From the NCBI GenBank assembly GCA_030168595.1, contig CP115556.1:372001-436000 (forward strand): 64,000 bases of DNA, in the 5' to 3' direction. This DNA is from Methanomassiliicoccales archaeon LGM-DZ1 (GTDB lineage: Archaea > Thermoplasmatota > Thermoplasmata > Methanomassiliicoccales > Methanomethylophilaceae). The notes beneath the pieces were generated by a model that searched no databases, was not told the DNA's origin, and saw only the letters and a program-made list of their open reading frames with translations. Below, one piece after another: positions 34,580 through 42,682 of the stretch. The number at the start of each line of letters is the position of its first letter. Positions within the stretch are counted from its first letter, which is position 1. The translations under genes and the position numbers were made by a program.

Positions 34580-35881
34580 ATGACGTTCTGGAATGAGGAA
34601 CTTGAGACGATGCCCGCTGACAAACTGAAGGAGATGCAGTTCAGGCTCCTCCAGAACGAGATAAAGACGATGTACGAGAAGTCCGCCTTCTTCAGAAAGA
34701 GGATGGATTCCGTCGGCCTCAAACCGGAGGATATCACCGACATGGACCAGTTCCGGAAGATCCCCTGCATGAAGAAGACGGACCTCAGGGACAATTACCC
34801 GGACGGGCTGTTCGTCGTCCCCTACGACGACCTCGTGAGGGTCCATGTCTCCTCGGGGACCACCGGGAAACCGACCGTCGTGGGGTACACGCAGAAGGAC
34901 ATCGACAATTGGACCGAGTCCCTGGCCCGCGGGATGACCTCGTTCGGGGCCGGGAAGAAGGATGTCATGCAGAACATGCACGGCTACGGCCTGTTCACCG
35001 GCGGGCTGGGCGTGCACTACGCCGGAGAGCGCATCGGGGCCACGGTCATACCGACGGGCGTCGGCAACACCGACCGCCAGATCCAGCTGATGCAGGACCT
35101 CCCGGTCACATTCCTCGCCGGGACCCCTTCCTACATGTTCCACATAGCCGATATCTGCGACCAGAAGGGCATCGACATCCGCCGCGACACCAAGGTCAGG
35201 AAGGCCCTCTGCGGCGGGGAGCCCTGGTCGGAGAGCATGAGGAAGAAGCTCTACGACAGGACCGGCATCAAGGCCTACTCCTGCTACGGGGCGAGCGAGT
35301 TCTACGGGCCCATGTTCCTCGAATGCTCCGAGCAGGCCGGCATGCATGTCTGGGCGGACCTGGCCCTCGTGGAGATCCTCGACAAGGAAGGCAACCCGGT
35401 CCCGGACGGGGAGCAGGGGGAAGTGGTCGTCACTATGCTGCAGAAGGAGGCCTTCCCGCTGATCCGCTACAAGATCGGCGACATATCCTCCATCACCTGG
35501 GAGAAATGCAAGTGCGGCAGGACCCACCCGAGGCTCGGGCGCATCACCGGCAGGGCGGACGACATGATCGTGGTCCGCGGGATCAACGTCTTCCCCTCGC
35601 AGGTCGAGAGCGTCATCGGCGAGATGCCGTTCCTCGCCCCGTTCTACCACATCACCCTCACCAACCCCAACTACATGGACAAGATGGTGGTCGACGTGGA
35701 GATCCTGCCCGAGTGCCTGCCCGACATGACGGACCAGCTCGACAGGATGACCCAGCAGGTCGTGGACCGCATGAAGGAGATCCTCAACCTGAAGGTCGTC
35801 GTGAAGATCAACCTCCCCAACACCCTTGAGCGCTGCGACGGGAAGTCCAAGCACGTGACCGACAACAGGTCCTGGGACTGA
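34580..35881 (+). CDS. paaK: Phenylacetate-CoA ligase-type enzyme, second copy
   Basis: 433 residues. Full PaaK layout: SSGTTGKPTVVGYT (about 91-104), YGLFTGGLGVHY, GGEPWSESM, CYGASEFYGP, LIRYKIGD and GRADDMIVVRGINVFPSQ. It is clearly paralogous to the 28147 enzyme but stands alone, without ACT or SelB-like partners. Two ligases suggest two aryl-acid substrates (for example phenylacetate and indoleacetate), which is inference. A long G+C-rich hairpin follows the stop. Confidence 0.87.
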   Translation: MTFWNEELETMPADKLKEMQFRLLQNEIKTMYEKSAFFRKRMDSVGLKPEDITDMDQFRKIPCMKKTDLRDNYPDGLFVVPYDDLVRVHVSSGTTGKPTVVGYTQKDIDNWTESLARGMTSFGAGKKDVMQNMHGYGLFTGGLGVHYAGERIGATVIPTGVGNTDRQIQLMQDLPVTFLAGTPSYMFHIADICDQKGIDIRRDTKVRKALCGGEPWSESMRKKLYDRTGIKAYSCYGASEFYGPMFLECSEQAGMHVWADLALVEILDKEGNPVPDGEQGEVVVTMLQKEAFPLIRYKIGDISSITWEKCKCGRTHPRLGRITGRADDMIVVRGINVFPSQVESVIGEMPFLAPFYHITLTNPNYMDKMVVDVEILPECLPDMTDQLDRMTQQVVDRMKEILNLKVVVKINLPNTLERCDGKSKHVTDNRSWD

Positions 35882-35930
35882 AGGCGCAGCAGCGGAAAGG
35901 AAACCGCTGATGATATCAGCGGGAAAACTC

Positions 35931-35966
35931 AGGGCGCGGGCCCGGTCCTGATGCCGGGGCCCGCGC
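35931..35966. terminator. Long hairpin between convergent genes
   Basis: GCGCGGGCCCGG (35934-35945) pairs with CCGGGGCCCGCGC (35954-35966) with one bulged G. It lies between the PaaK stop and the convergent AdoMet-decarboxylase-like stop and can serve both. Confidence 0.55.
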
Positions 35967-36002
35967 GGCAGGAAACCCCCTCGCAGGGGACCTTAAGGAT
36001 TT

Positions 36003-36428
36003 TCAGATGTTCCTGAAGGAGACGGAGTACTCCATCTTCTTGGCGCCGAAGTACTTCTGAACGTACTCAGCGGTCTTCTTCGGAGGGAACTCCTTGCAGG
36101 AGAAGACGTCGATGAACGCCCTGTCGGTGTCCTCGGCGAAGTGGCCGGAGAGGCAGGAGGTCTCGATGAGCTGGACCATGGAGTACCCCTGGACCTTGGG
36201 CTCGTCCCCGAAGAACACGACGTAAGGCTCTCCGTACCTCTTCATGTCAATCTCCTTCGCGAGGTCGATGGCGAACTGGGTGATGTACTCCTTCGAGGAG
36301 ATCTTCTCATGGTCGCACTCGCCCAGATCAATGCTGCAGAGCAGCCCCCACTGCTTCTCTTTGTTGTATTTCTCGATCGCTTCCTCATCGGAGAGGAGCG
36401 GCCCGGATTTCGGTCCCATGGAATACAT
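36003..36428 (-). CDS. S-adenosylmethionine decarboxylase-like protein
   Basis: 141 residues from ATG 36428, preceded by GAGGTG. The second half aligns with SpeD-type AdoMet decarboxylases: LIETSCLSGH matches the ISESHLTIH processing region, and AFIDVFSCKE matches AAVDVFTCG. The serine that becomes the pyruvoyl group, the later histidine and the cysteine are kept, but the Glu before the cleaved bond is Thr and the next His is Cys. SpeD enzymes make the aminopropyl donor for polyamines. The first 25 residues are extra. It may be a decarboxylase with altered self-processing or a derived relative. Confidence 0.55.
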   Translation of the reverse strand: MYSMGPKSGPLLSDEEAIEKYNKEKQWGLLCSIDLGECDHEKISSKEYITQFAIDLAKEIDMKRYGEPYVVFFGDEPKVQGYSMVQLIETSCLSGHFAEDTDRAFIDVFSCKEFPPKKTAEYVQKYFGAKKMEYSVSFRNI

Positions 36429-36645
36429 TTGAAACACCTCTTTCCTGCTCTTCTGCGAGCGGCAGATAAAAATCGGCATCGTGTATTTTAAACCGATACC
36501 GCCCCTAGTTCCGCAGCAGACTAACGGGGATTCCTGCTGTCGGCACAGAGACATCAGGGGGCCTCCGGCACGCCCGCGGAACGCCTCCGACCGTCGGCCG
36601 AATAAATATTTACGCACGCTTCGAATCGCAGCGTCCAGTGAAAGT

Positions 36646-36960
36646 ATGATCGATTCGATATTCGAGGTAATGATGCTGCTGTGCTTCGCAGCCTCATGGC
36701 CGTTCAATATCTACCGCTCCTACGTATCCAGAACCGCCAGGGGCAAGAGCATAGTCTTCGAGATAATCGTGGAGATAGGTTACTTCTGCGGGATAATCAA
36801 CAAGTTCGTCAACGACGACGTCAACTATGTCATCGCCTTCTACCTGCTCGATGTCTGCCTGGTGGCCGTCGATATGGTCCTCTTCTTCAGGAACCGCCGC
36901 ATCGACGCGCAGCACCCCTATTACCAGCTGGGAGAGGGCGGGTCCGACCCGAAGCCGTGA
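36646..36960 (+). CDS. Small PQ-loop-like membrane protein
   Basis: 104 residues from ATG 36646. Three hydrophobic segments (about 5-20, 38-52 and 60-80) and a SWPFNIYRSYVSRTARGKS stretch that recalls the PQ-loop/SemiSWEET half-transporter motif. A TAAATATTTA box at 36602-36611 lies about 40 bp upstream. The polar C-terminus is cytosolic. Relation to SemiSWEETs is suggested by pattern only, so transport function is uncertain. Confidence 0.55.
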   Translation: MIDSIFEVMMLLCFAASWPFNIYRSYVSRTARGKSIVFEIIVEIGYFCGIINKFVNDDVNYVIAFYLLDVCLVAVDMVLFFRNRRIDAQHPYYQLGEGGSDPKP

Positions 36961-37034
36961 CGGAACGGCAGATTTTACAAATGTTGATATCATAGACCCG
37001 ACATACTCAATCGAAAATCGGAGGCAATCGCATC

Positions 37035-37505
37035 ATGATAGTCGAAACCACCGGCATAGTTGACGGGAAGATCGATGACAGGTACGGCGCTAAGGGAACG
37101 CAGTTCGACGACGGGGTCCCGTCCCGTTCATTCCCTCTGAAGATCTCGGGGGCGCCGGCCGGGACCGCGGCCTTCGCGATCGTCTTCGACGACCCGGACT
37201 CGGTGCCCGTATGCGGGAAGGTGTGGACGCACTGGCTCGCCATCATGAACGTCGGCAGGACCGAGCTTCCGGAGAACGCGTCCATGGAGGACGCGGGGCT
37301 CATCCAGGGGAGGACCACCGGCGGAGCCGACCATTACGAGGGCCCCAACCCCCCGGACAGGACGCATTCCTACCGCCTCAGGGTGCTGGCCCTCGACTTC
37401 GAGCCCGTCCTGAGGAAGGGATTCAAGCTCGAGACCCTGATGAAGCTCTCGGACATGCACATCCTCGCCGAGGCTTCGCTGAGGGGAGAATACTCGCCGG
37501 CATGA
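37035..37505 (+). CDS. PEBP/YbhB-YbcL family protein
   Basis: 156 residues. Family marks are clear: FAIVFDDPDSVP (about 47-58), the WTHWLAIMNV strand (about 66-75), the Gly-rich GGADHYEGPNPP (about 98-109) and HSYRLRVLALD (about 113-123). These proteins share the phosphatidylethanolamine-binding fold with an anion-binding pocket; prokaryotic members have no settled role. ATG 37035 lies in an ATCATGATAGTC context; TATA-like ATACTCAATC is seen nearby. Cytosolic. Confidence 0.87.
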   Translation: MIVETTGIVDGKIDDRYGAKGTQFDDGVPSRSFPLKISGAPAGTAAFAIVFDDPDSVPVCGKVWTHWLAIMNVGRTELPENASMEDAGLIQGRTTGGADHYEGPNPPDRTHSYRLRVLALDFEPVLRKGFKLETLMKLSDMHILAEASLRGEYSPA

Positions 37506-37578
37506 TGCCGGCCGCGATCCCCCTTTCCTCCGCCTTTCCCAATGATATTATTTAGAATGGGAAACCGATTCACCGATA

Positions 37579-39348
37579 ATGACAGGCGGATCGAAGGAAG
37601 GCTTCGTCTCGGGAGAAGCAGCTGATATTTTCGGTAAGGCCCAGGAGCTTGCGGAGGCCGGAGATTCATCGGGAGCGTCGGCGCTCTACCGCACCGCCGC
37701 CGAGAAAGGGCATCCGGCATCGGCGTTCATGCTCGGGCAGATGATGGCGGCCGGGCTCTGCGGGTCGCCGGAGGAGGGGTTCTTCTGGACCGCCTACTCG
37801 GCGTCCGACGGTTACATCAGGGCCCGCAAGATCCTCGAGAAGGCGGACTCATACCCCTCCGACTCCGACATACTGGCACTTTCCGACGGGCTCGCCGAGG
37901 CGGGTTCCCCCGCGGCCATGTACGCCTCCGGGATGTGCCGCCTGCTCGGGATCGGCACGAAGATCGATGCCGAAGGCGCATACAAGCTGTTCCGCCGGTC
38001 CGGGGAGGCCGGCAACGCCGACGGCGCCTGCGAGGAGGCCCTCTGCCTCATGAGGGGCGCGGGGACCGGCCGCGACCGCCCGGCAGGCATCGCCAAGCTC
38101 AAGGCCCTCGCGGACGGCGGATGCCTGCGCGCCGTCCTGAAGTACGCCGGATGCCTGGAGCACGGGTACGGCGTGCGCAGGGACCCGGCGGCCGCCTTCA
38201 GGATCTACTCCGGCCTGGCGGACCGCAAGGAGCCCCTGGGCGAATACCACACCGGCCGCTGCTACATGGACGGTATCGGGATAAAGAAAGACCCGTACAT
38301 GGCCTTCAGCTGGTACCTGGTGGCCCAGACCATGGGGGCCGCCGAAGGGGACTACGGGATGGCCAGGTGCATGATGGGAGGGATCGGCACCGACCGCGAG
38401 GGGAAGAAAGGCTTCGAGCTCCTCCTGACCGCGGCCGACAGGGGCTGCAGGGAGGCCATGGTCATGGCCGGCCAGCTCTGCGAGCGCGGGAGGATCACCA
38501 AGAAGAGCGCCGGGAAGGCCCTGGAATTCTACCTGAGGGCCGCCGAGACCGGCTCTCCCTATGCCAACCTGGCCGCGGGGGACATCCTGTCGGAGAACGG
38601 CAGGGACCTGAAAGGGGCGTTCGCATGCTATCTGCGCGGAGCGCTCCTGGGGAACACCCAATGCATGCACGCGGCGGGAACAGCGCTGCTGTCGGGGCTC
38701 GGCGTGAAGAAGGACGATAAAAAAGGGTTCGAGCTCTGCAGGATGGCCGCGGAGGACGGGTTCATGAAGTCCCAGTACACCGTCGCCAACTGCTACGCGC
38801 ACGGGCGCGGGACGAAACGGAACTTCAAGAAGGCGCTCGAGCTGCATAAGGAGCTGGCCGACAAAGGGTACATCAAGTCCATGCTCTACGTGGGCGAAGC
38901 GTACTACAACGGCGACGGCGCCCCCACCGACGCTGCCGAGGGCGTGAAGTACCTCAGGATGGGCGCGGAGAAGGAGGACGCCCTCTGCGAGTACTACATG
39001 GGCGACGCCTACACCGCCGGCAGAGGCGTCGAGAAGGACCCGCGCAAGGCCGAGCAGTGGTATAAGAGGGCGGCGTCCCACGGGCATATCCTGTCCAGGA
39101 AGATCCTCGATGCCAAAGGCGTCGCGTACGGCGGCTCGGACGCGGAATCCCCGTTCGAGTCATTCCTCCGCAAGGCGAAGTCAGGCGACGCACAGTCCAT
39201 GTACATCGTCGGCAGGTACTACGAGGACGGCATAGGCATCGACGCCGACATCGATCAGGCCAAGGTCTGGTACGGGAGCGCGGCGAAGAAAGGGAACGAG
39301 GCCGCGAAACGCGCCCTGGCCGACATACGTGCCAGAGAACAGAAATGA
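37579..39348 (+). CDS. Large Sel1-repeat protein
   Basis: 589 residues made almost wholly of Sel1 repeats (about 13 units of 35-38 residues), e.g. PASAFMLGQMMAAGLCG, AMYASGMCRLLGIGTK, SMLYVGEAYYNGDGA and SMYIVGRYYEDGIGI. No signal peptide or membrane segment. Sel1 proteins are curved scaffolds for protein complexes, often in stress or secretion control. It stands alone, ending before a perfect 8-bp terminator hairpin. Compare the shorter Sel1 protein at 2862-3533 in the island. Confidence 0.87.
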   Translation: MTGGSKEGFVSGEAADIFGKAQELAEAGDSSGASALYRTAAEKGHPASAFMLGQMMAAGLCGSPEEGFFWTAYSASDGYIRARKILEKADSYPSDSDILALSDGLAEAGSPAAMYASGMCRLLGIGTKIDAEGAYKLFRRSGEAGNADGACEEALCLMRGAGTGRDRPAGIAKLKALADGGCLRAVLKYAGCLEHGYGVRRDPAAAFRIYSGLADRKEPLGEYHTGRCYMDGIGIKKDPYMAFSWYLVAQTMGAAEGDYGMARCMMGGIGTDREGKKGFELLLTAADRGCREAMVMAGQLCERGRITKKSAGKALEFYLRAAETGSPYANLAAGDILSENGRDLKGAFACYLRGALLGNTQCMHAAGTALLSGLGVKKDDKKGFELCRMAAEDGFMKSQYTVANCYAHGRGTKRNFKKALELHKELADKGYIKSMLYVGEAYYNGDGAPTDAAEGVKYLRMGAEKEDALCEYYMGDAYTAGRGVEKDPRKAEQWYKRAASHGHILSRKILDAKGVAYGGSDAESPFESFLRKAKSGDAQSMYIVGRYYEDGIGIDADIDQAKVWYGSAAKKGNEAAKRALADIRAREQK

Positions 39349-39365
39349 AGGCGAACAGAAAGATC

Positions 39366-39390
39366 GCCCCCTCGTCAGAGAGGGGGCGTT
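39366..39390. terminator. Bidirectional terminator hairpin
   Basis: GCCCCCTC (39366-39373) and GAGGGGGC (39380-39387) pair perfectly around a six-base loop; GTTT follows on the plus strand. It lies between the Sel1 gene and the convergent small membrane-protein gene. Confidence 0.65.
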
Positions 39391-39400
39391 TCCCTCCGGC

Positions 39401-39511
39401 TCACGCGAAGAGCGCGTAAAGGAGAGCCGCGAGGAACACGAGCCCCGCCGAAAGAAGGGGGAGCTGCTTGACGATCCTGGTCTGCAGGCTTTTGTCTTCC
39501 CAAGGTTCCAT
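39401..39511 (-). CDS. Small single-helix membrane protein, 36 residues
   Basis: ATG 39511 to TGA 39401 encodes a polar, mixed-charge N-terminus (MEPWEDKSLQTRIVKQ) and one hydrophobic helix (LPLLSAGLVFLAALLYALFA) that ends the protein. An ATTTAAAATAC box (minus strand, 39533-39543) lies about 27 bp before the start, the spacing of a leaderless archaeal gene, and a hairpin follows the stop. Tail-anchored topology is likely. No family recognised. Confidence 0.6.
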   Translation of the reverse strand: MEPWEDKSLQTRIVKQLPLLSAGLVFLAALLYALFA

Positions 39512-39598
39512 GCTGTCTGATATCGGGAGAATGTATTTTAAATGTAACCTCGCGGGGACCGCGCCACGGTTAAATCCGAGCCAGGCATTCCGGAACCC

Positions 39599-40144
39599 AT
39601 GGCAGATATCAGGACCTTCATCTCGGTGCCGGTTCCGAACACTGCGGGGTTCGCCCCCCTTTTCCGCGACCTCGCCGGCATCCGCGGCGTGCGTACATCC
39701 CCCGCGGCCCAGATGCACATAACGCTGAAGTTCCTGGGCGATGTCCCGGAGGAGAGCATCCCGGAGGTCTGCAGCATCGTGGATGACTGCACCAGGGGGA
39801 TCAGGAGCTCGAGAATCACCGTCCGGGGCATCGGGGCGTTCCCGAGCATGAGGAGCCCGCGCACGGTCTGGGCCGGAGTGGAGACCGATATCCCCCTGGA
39901 GATGATCTCGGAGAGGATCGCCGGCATGCTGGACACCGCCGGGATCCCTTACGACCCGAAACCGTTCAAGCCCCACATCACCGTCGCCCGGACCGAAGGC
40001 AGGGCGGACCTCTCCCGGATCTTCTCCAATTACCGGGACGCCGAGTTCGCGACATTCATCTGCTCCTCGGTCATGGTGATGAAGAGCGAGCTGGGCCCGC
40101 ACGGAGCATCGCACACGGTGCTCGGCTTCTCCCAGCTCATATGA
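39599..40144 (+). CDS. thpR: RNA 2',3'-cyclic phosphodiesterase (ThpR/LigT family)
   Basis: 181 residues. The two family HxT motifs are present: MHITLKFLG (about 40-48) and FKPHITVAR (about 122-130), with the RTFISVPVP start typical of the group. These 2H phosphoesterases open 2',3'-cyclic phosphate ends of RNA or act in tRNA splicing and repair. A GTTAAAT box at 39569-39575 lies about 26 bp before the ATG, indicating a leaderless message. Its stop lies 6 bases from that of the convergent dehydrogenase. Confidence 0.88.
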   Translation: MADIRTFISVPVPNTAGFAPLFRDLAGIRGVRTSPAAQMHITLKFLGDVPEESIPEVCSIVDDCTRGIRSSRITVRGIGAFPSMRSPRTVWAGVETDIPLEMISERIAGMLDTAGIPYDPKPFKPHITVARTEGRADLSRIFSNYRDAEFATFICSSVMVMKSELGPHGASHTVLGFSQLI

Positions 40145-40148
40145 TGGG

Positions 40149-41138
40149 TCAGACCAGGCGGTGCCTGTCCTTCTGGCCCATCGCGAAGAGCTTCATCGCA
40201 CGCATGCAGTTGCAGATCATGTCCTCAATGGCCGTCCCGTAATAGAACGCCATATGGTGAGTCAGCAGGACGTTGGGCATGGCGCGGAGGACGTTCAGGC
40301 CGCGGTTCTTGATGACCTCCCCGCGCATGTTGTTGTAATAGAGCCCGAACTCGCCCTCGACGACATCGAGAGCGGCGCCGCCGAGATGCCCAGATTCGAG
40401 GGCGTCTATCATGGCGGCAGTGTCGATGAGCGGCCCGCGGGCGGTGTTGACTATTATCGCGCCCTTCTTCATCTTCGCGATCCTCTCCGCGTCGAGGAAG
40501 TGCCTGGTCTCGTCGTTGAGCTCAAGGTGGATGGTCACGATGTCGCTCTCCTCAAGCAGGGTATCGAGGTCGACCTTCCTGGCGAAGGAGTCCGCCTGCA
40601 CAGAACCCGTTCTGTCGTAGTAATGGATGTTGCAGCCGAACCCCGACAGGTCCCTGACCACCGCGCTGCCGATCTTCCCGGCGCCGATGACCCCCACGTT
40701 CATGTCCCTGAGGACGCCGCCCATCTGCCCCTCGAGCGAGAAGTCGTCGGCCGCGTTGCGGAGCATGATCGTCTTGAGCTTCCTGACGGCCGCCAGGATC
40801 ATCATGACGGTGTACTCCGCCACGCCCTCCGGGTCGTAGGATATGTTGGCGATTGCCATCCCCTTCTCCTTCGCGTGCGCCAGGTCGATGTGGTCGTAGC
40901 CGATGGTGCGGGTCACGATCATCTTCACCCCTCCCTGGGCGAACCTGTCGATCATGGCGGCCGTGACGGGAGTGGTTATGACGCTCACGAAATCGCAGCC
41001 GTCGGCAAGGCCGCAGTTGTCGATCGTGGGGGAATCCTCGGTCCAGTCGAAATCTATCCCATATTCCTCGGATGACGCGCGGAAGAAGACGAGCTCGTCG
41101 AATCTGCGCATGTTGTAAATGAAAGCCTTCGTGGGCAC
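40149..41138 (-). CDS. D-isomer-specific 2-hydroxyacid dehydrogenase (D-lactate dehydrogenase-like)
   Basis: 329 residues starting with GTG 41138 (the protein continues PTKAFIYNMRRFDEL, as the family usually begins). The NAD-binding motif GVIGAGKIGSAVVRD (about 148-162), the substrate Arg in NTARGPLID (about 234-242), the Glu in EGEFGLYY and the catalytic His in LTHHMAFYY (about 295) are all in place. The EFGLYYNN stretch is a mark of D-lactate dehydrogenases. It reduces pyruvate or a related 2-oxoacid with NADH. Monocistronic. Confidence 0.85.
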   Translation of the reverse strand: MPTKAFIYNMRRFDELVFFRASSEEYGIDFDWTEDSPTIDNCGLADGCDFVSVITTPVTAAMIDRFAQGGVKMIVTRTIGYDHIDLAHAKEKGMAIANISYDPEGVAEYTVMMILAAVRKLKTIMLRNAADDFSLEGQMGGVLRDMNVGVIGAGKIGSAVVRDLSGFGCNIHYYDRTGSVQADSFARKVDLDTLLEESDIVTIHLELNDETRHFLDAERIAKMKKGAIIVNTARGPLIDTAAMIDALESGHLGGAALDVVEGEFGLYYNNMRGEVIKNRGLNVLRAMPNVLLTHHMAFYYGTAIEDMICNCMRAMKLFAMGQKDRHRLV

Positions 41139-41228
41139 ACACTCCGCTCCCGTCCGGGAGTTATCCCCTGCATCCCGTATGCCTCTTTTAAACCTCAGTC
41201 CCGATTGATTGGGAAGCGTGTTGTAATC

Positions 41229-41711
41229 ATGACACGCGGAATTCGGAAATACAGGAGGCGCTCCCTCAGAAGGGACCGCCGCGGAGGCATAGAGGGCCTG
41301 CCGCTGGAGATGATGGTGATTCTGGTCGTCGCCGCGCTCGGCACCGCGGTGCTGGTCGGATGGTTCAACGGCCTCGACGACCCGCAGGACGACAAGCCGG
41401 CCGCCATCGGAGATGTCAAGCTGAAGTACACCAACGCCATGGCCGCCAAAGGCGCCGCCAACCAGCTCGAGGTCTACGTCTACGACACCAACGGCGACCC
41501 TGTGCAGGACGCCTCGGTGCTGGTCACCGGATGCGAGGTCACCCTGGGGCAGAACGGGACCCCCGTCCTGCGCACCAGCGACAGAGGATGGTGCAAGTTC
41601 AGCGACCTGCGCTTCACCCTGCCGTCGGGTCAGGACTACGGGTACGCGACCGTCCATGTCTCCTCGTCGGACTGCGGGCAGAAGAGCGTCTCCCTCATGG
41701 TGGTGGGATGA
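41229..41711 (+). CDS. Pilin-like protein with Ig-like exported domain
   Basis: 160 residues from ATG 41229. A very basic leader (KYRRRSLRRDRRGG) is followed by IEGLPLEMMVILVVAALGTA, an archaeal type IV prepilin-like signal with cleavage expected near RGG-IEG. After the helix, an Ig/CNA-B-like domain with VYDTNGDPVQDASVLVTG makes up the exported part. Two further membrane-anchored genes follow in the same direction, so this may be the major subunit of a small pilus-like structure. Confidence 0.7.
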   Translation: MTRGIRKYRRRSLRRDRRGGIEGLPLEMMVILVVAALGTAVLVGWFNGLDDPQDDKPAAIGDVKLKYTNAMAAKGAANQLEVYVYDTNGDPVQDASVLVTGCEVTLGQNGTPVLRTSDRGWCKFSDLRFTLPSGQDYGYATVHVSSSDCGQKSVSLMVVG

Positions 41712-41738
41712 ACCGCCCCGTCCCGGGATGGTGAGCGG

Positions 41739-42164
41739 ATGGACCGCTCGGGCATCCTGGGCATGCCCTTCAGGCTGGCCGCCGCTGTCCTGATCGTGTC
41801 CATGTGCGTCCCGGCCATGGCCGCCGCCCTGGACAGCTTCGGCAGCGGCGTGGACACCGGGGAGGCGGAGGACACCGCCAGGGAGATCGCCGGAACGGCC
41901 TCGGAGCTCTACTACGAGGGCGCCGGCAGCTCCGCGACCCTCCGGTATTCCCTGCCCGAAGGTTGCAGGATAGCCGTCGGAGGGGAGGGAGGGGACGCGT
42001 TCTCCGTCCGCGTTCTGGACGGCGAGACCGTGAAATGGTCGGAATCCCCCTCCCATCCGTCGGTGCGCTTCATCGGGAGCGTTGTGCTAGCGGACGAGGG
42101 CGTGCTGAGGCTGGTCTGCGAGAACGACGGCCTCGGGTGCGGGATAAGGGGCGAGGCCGCATGA
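41739..42164 (+). CDS. Exported protein of the pilin-like cluster
   Basis: 141 residues. A hydrophobic N-terminal helix (FRLAAAVLIVSMCVPAMAAAL, about 11-31) is followed by a small exported domain with TASELYYEGAGSSATLRYSL. The layout matches accessory pilin-like proteins that occur in pairs or triples in archaeal type IV pilus loci. It lies 27 bp after the first gene and overlaps the next start (ATGA). Confidence 0.65.
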   Translation: MDRSGILGMPFRLAAAVLIVSMCVPAMAAALDSFGSGVDTGEAEDTAREIAGTASELYYEGAGSSATLRYSLPEGCRIAVGGEGGDAFSVRVLDGETVKWSESPSHPSVRFIGSVVLADEGVLRLVCENDGLGCGIRGEAA

Positions 42165-42682
42165 TGGAGTTCGCCATGTCCCGCTGGGCGCTGTTCCTCT
42201 GCGGAGCTATCCTCATCGGGGCGGCGGCCGTCCCGCTGTCCGATGCCCTGCAGGAGGATGCGGAATCGGACACCTCGGGATGCGCCGAGGGAACGGCCTC
42301 GCTCCTGGACGGCTTCTGGGACTCCGGCCTCGACGAGCTTTACCTGCGCGGGAGCGAGGTGCTCCCGGGCCCGGGATGGACGATGAGGATCTCCGGCGGC
42401 GGGATAACCGTCACCGGCCCCGGCGGGGGCATGTCCTTCGCCGGCCTGGCACATCCGTTCTTGGAGGAACTGGAACTGGGATACGGGAGCGAGGCGGAGG
42501 TCTTCAGGGACGGCGGGTGTTTCGGAACCCGCCGAAGGTGTCGGCGACCTTGCGGAGGGCGGCCGCGAAGCGGTCTATGTCCTCTCTGTTGTTGTACAGG
42601 TAGACCGACGCGCGCACGCTGCCCTCGATGCCCCGGGAGACGAAGAACGGGTGGGCGCAGTGCATCCCGGAGCGGACCATGA
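42161..42682 (+). CDS. Third exported protein of the pilin-like cluster, 3' end uncertain
   Basis: 173 residues as the frame reads, from ATG 42161. An N-terminal hydrophobic helix (WALFLCGAILIGAAAVPLS, about 8-26) and an exported domain (SGGGITVTGPGGGMSFAG) resemble its neighbours. The last 60 residues (Arg/Cys/Pro-rich) overlap the 3' end of the convergent desulfurase gene by 179 bp and look like antisense translation. The original end was probably lost and replaced, so the true protein may effectively be about 115 residues long. Confidence 0.5.
   Translation: MMEFAMSRWALFLCGAILIGAAAVPLSDALQEDAESDTSGCAEGTASLLDGFWDSGLDELYLRGSEVLPGPGWTMRISGGGITVTGPGGGMSFAGLAHPFLEELELGYGSEAEVFRDGGCFGTRRRCRRPCGGRPRSGLCPLCCCTGRPTRARCPRCPGRRRTGGRSASRSGP

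Noticed and set aside
40149-42056. A 635-residue minus-strand protein
   Set aside because: The part beyond 41138 is antisense to the pilin-like genes; the dehydrogenase starts at GTG 41138.
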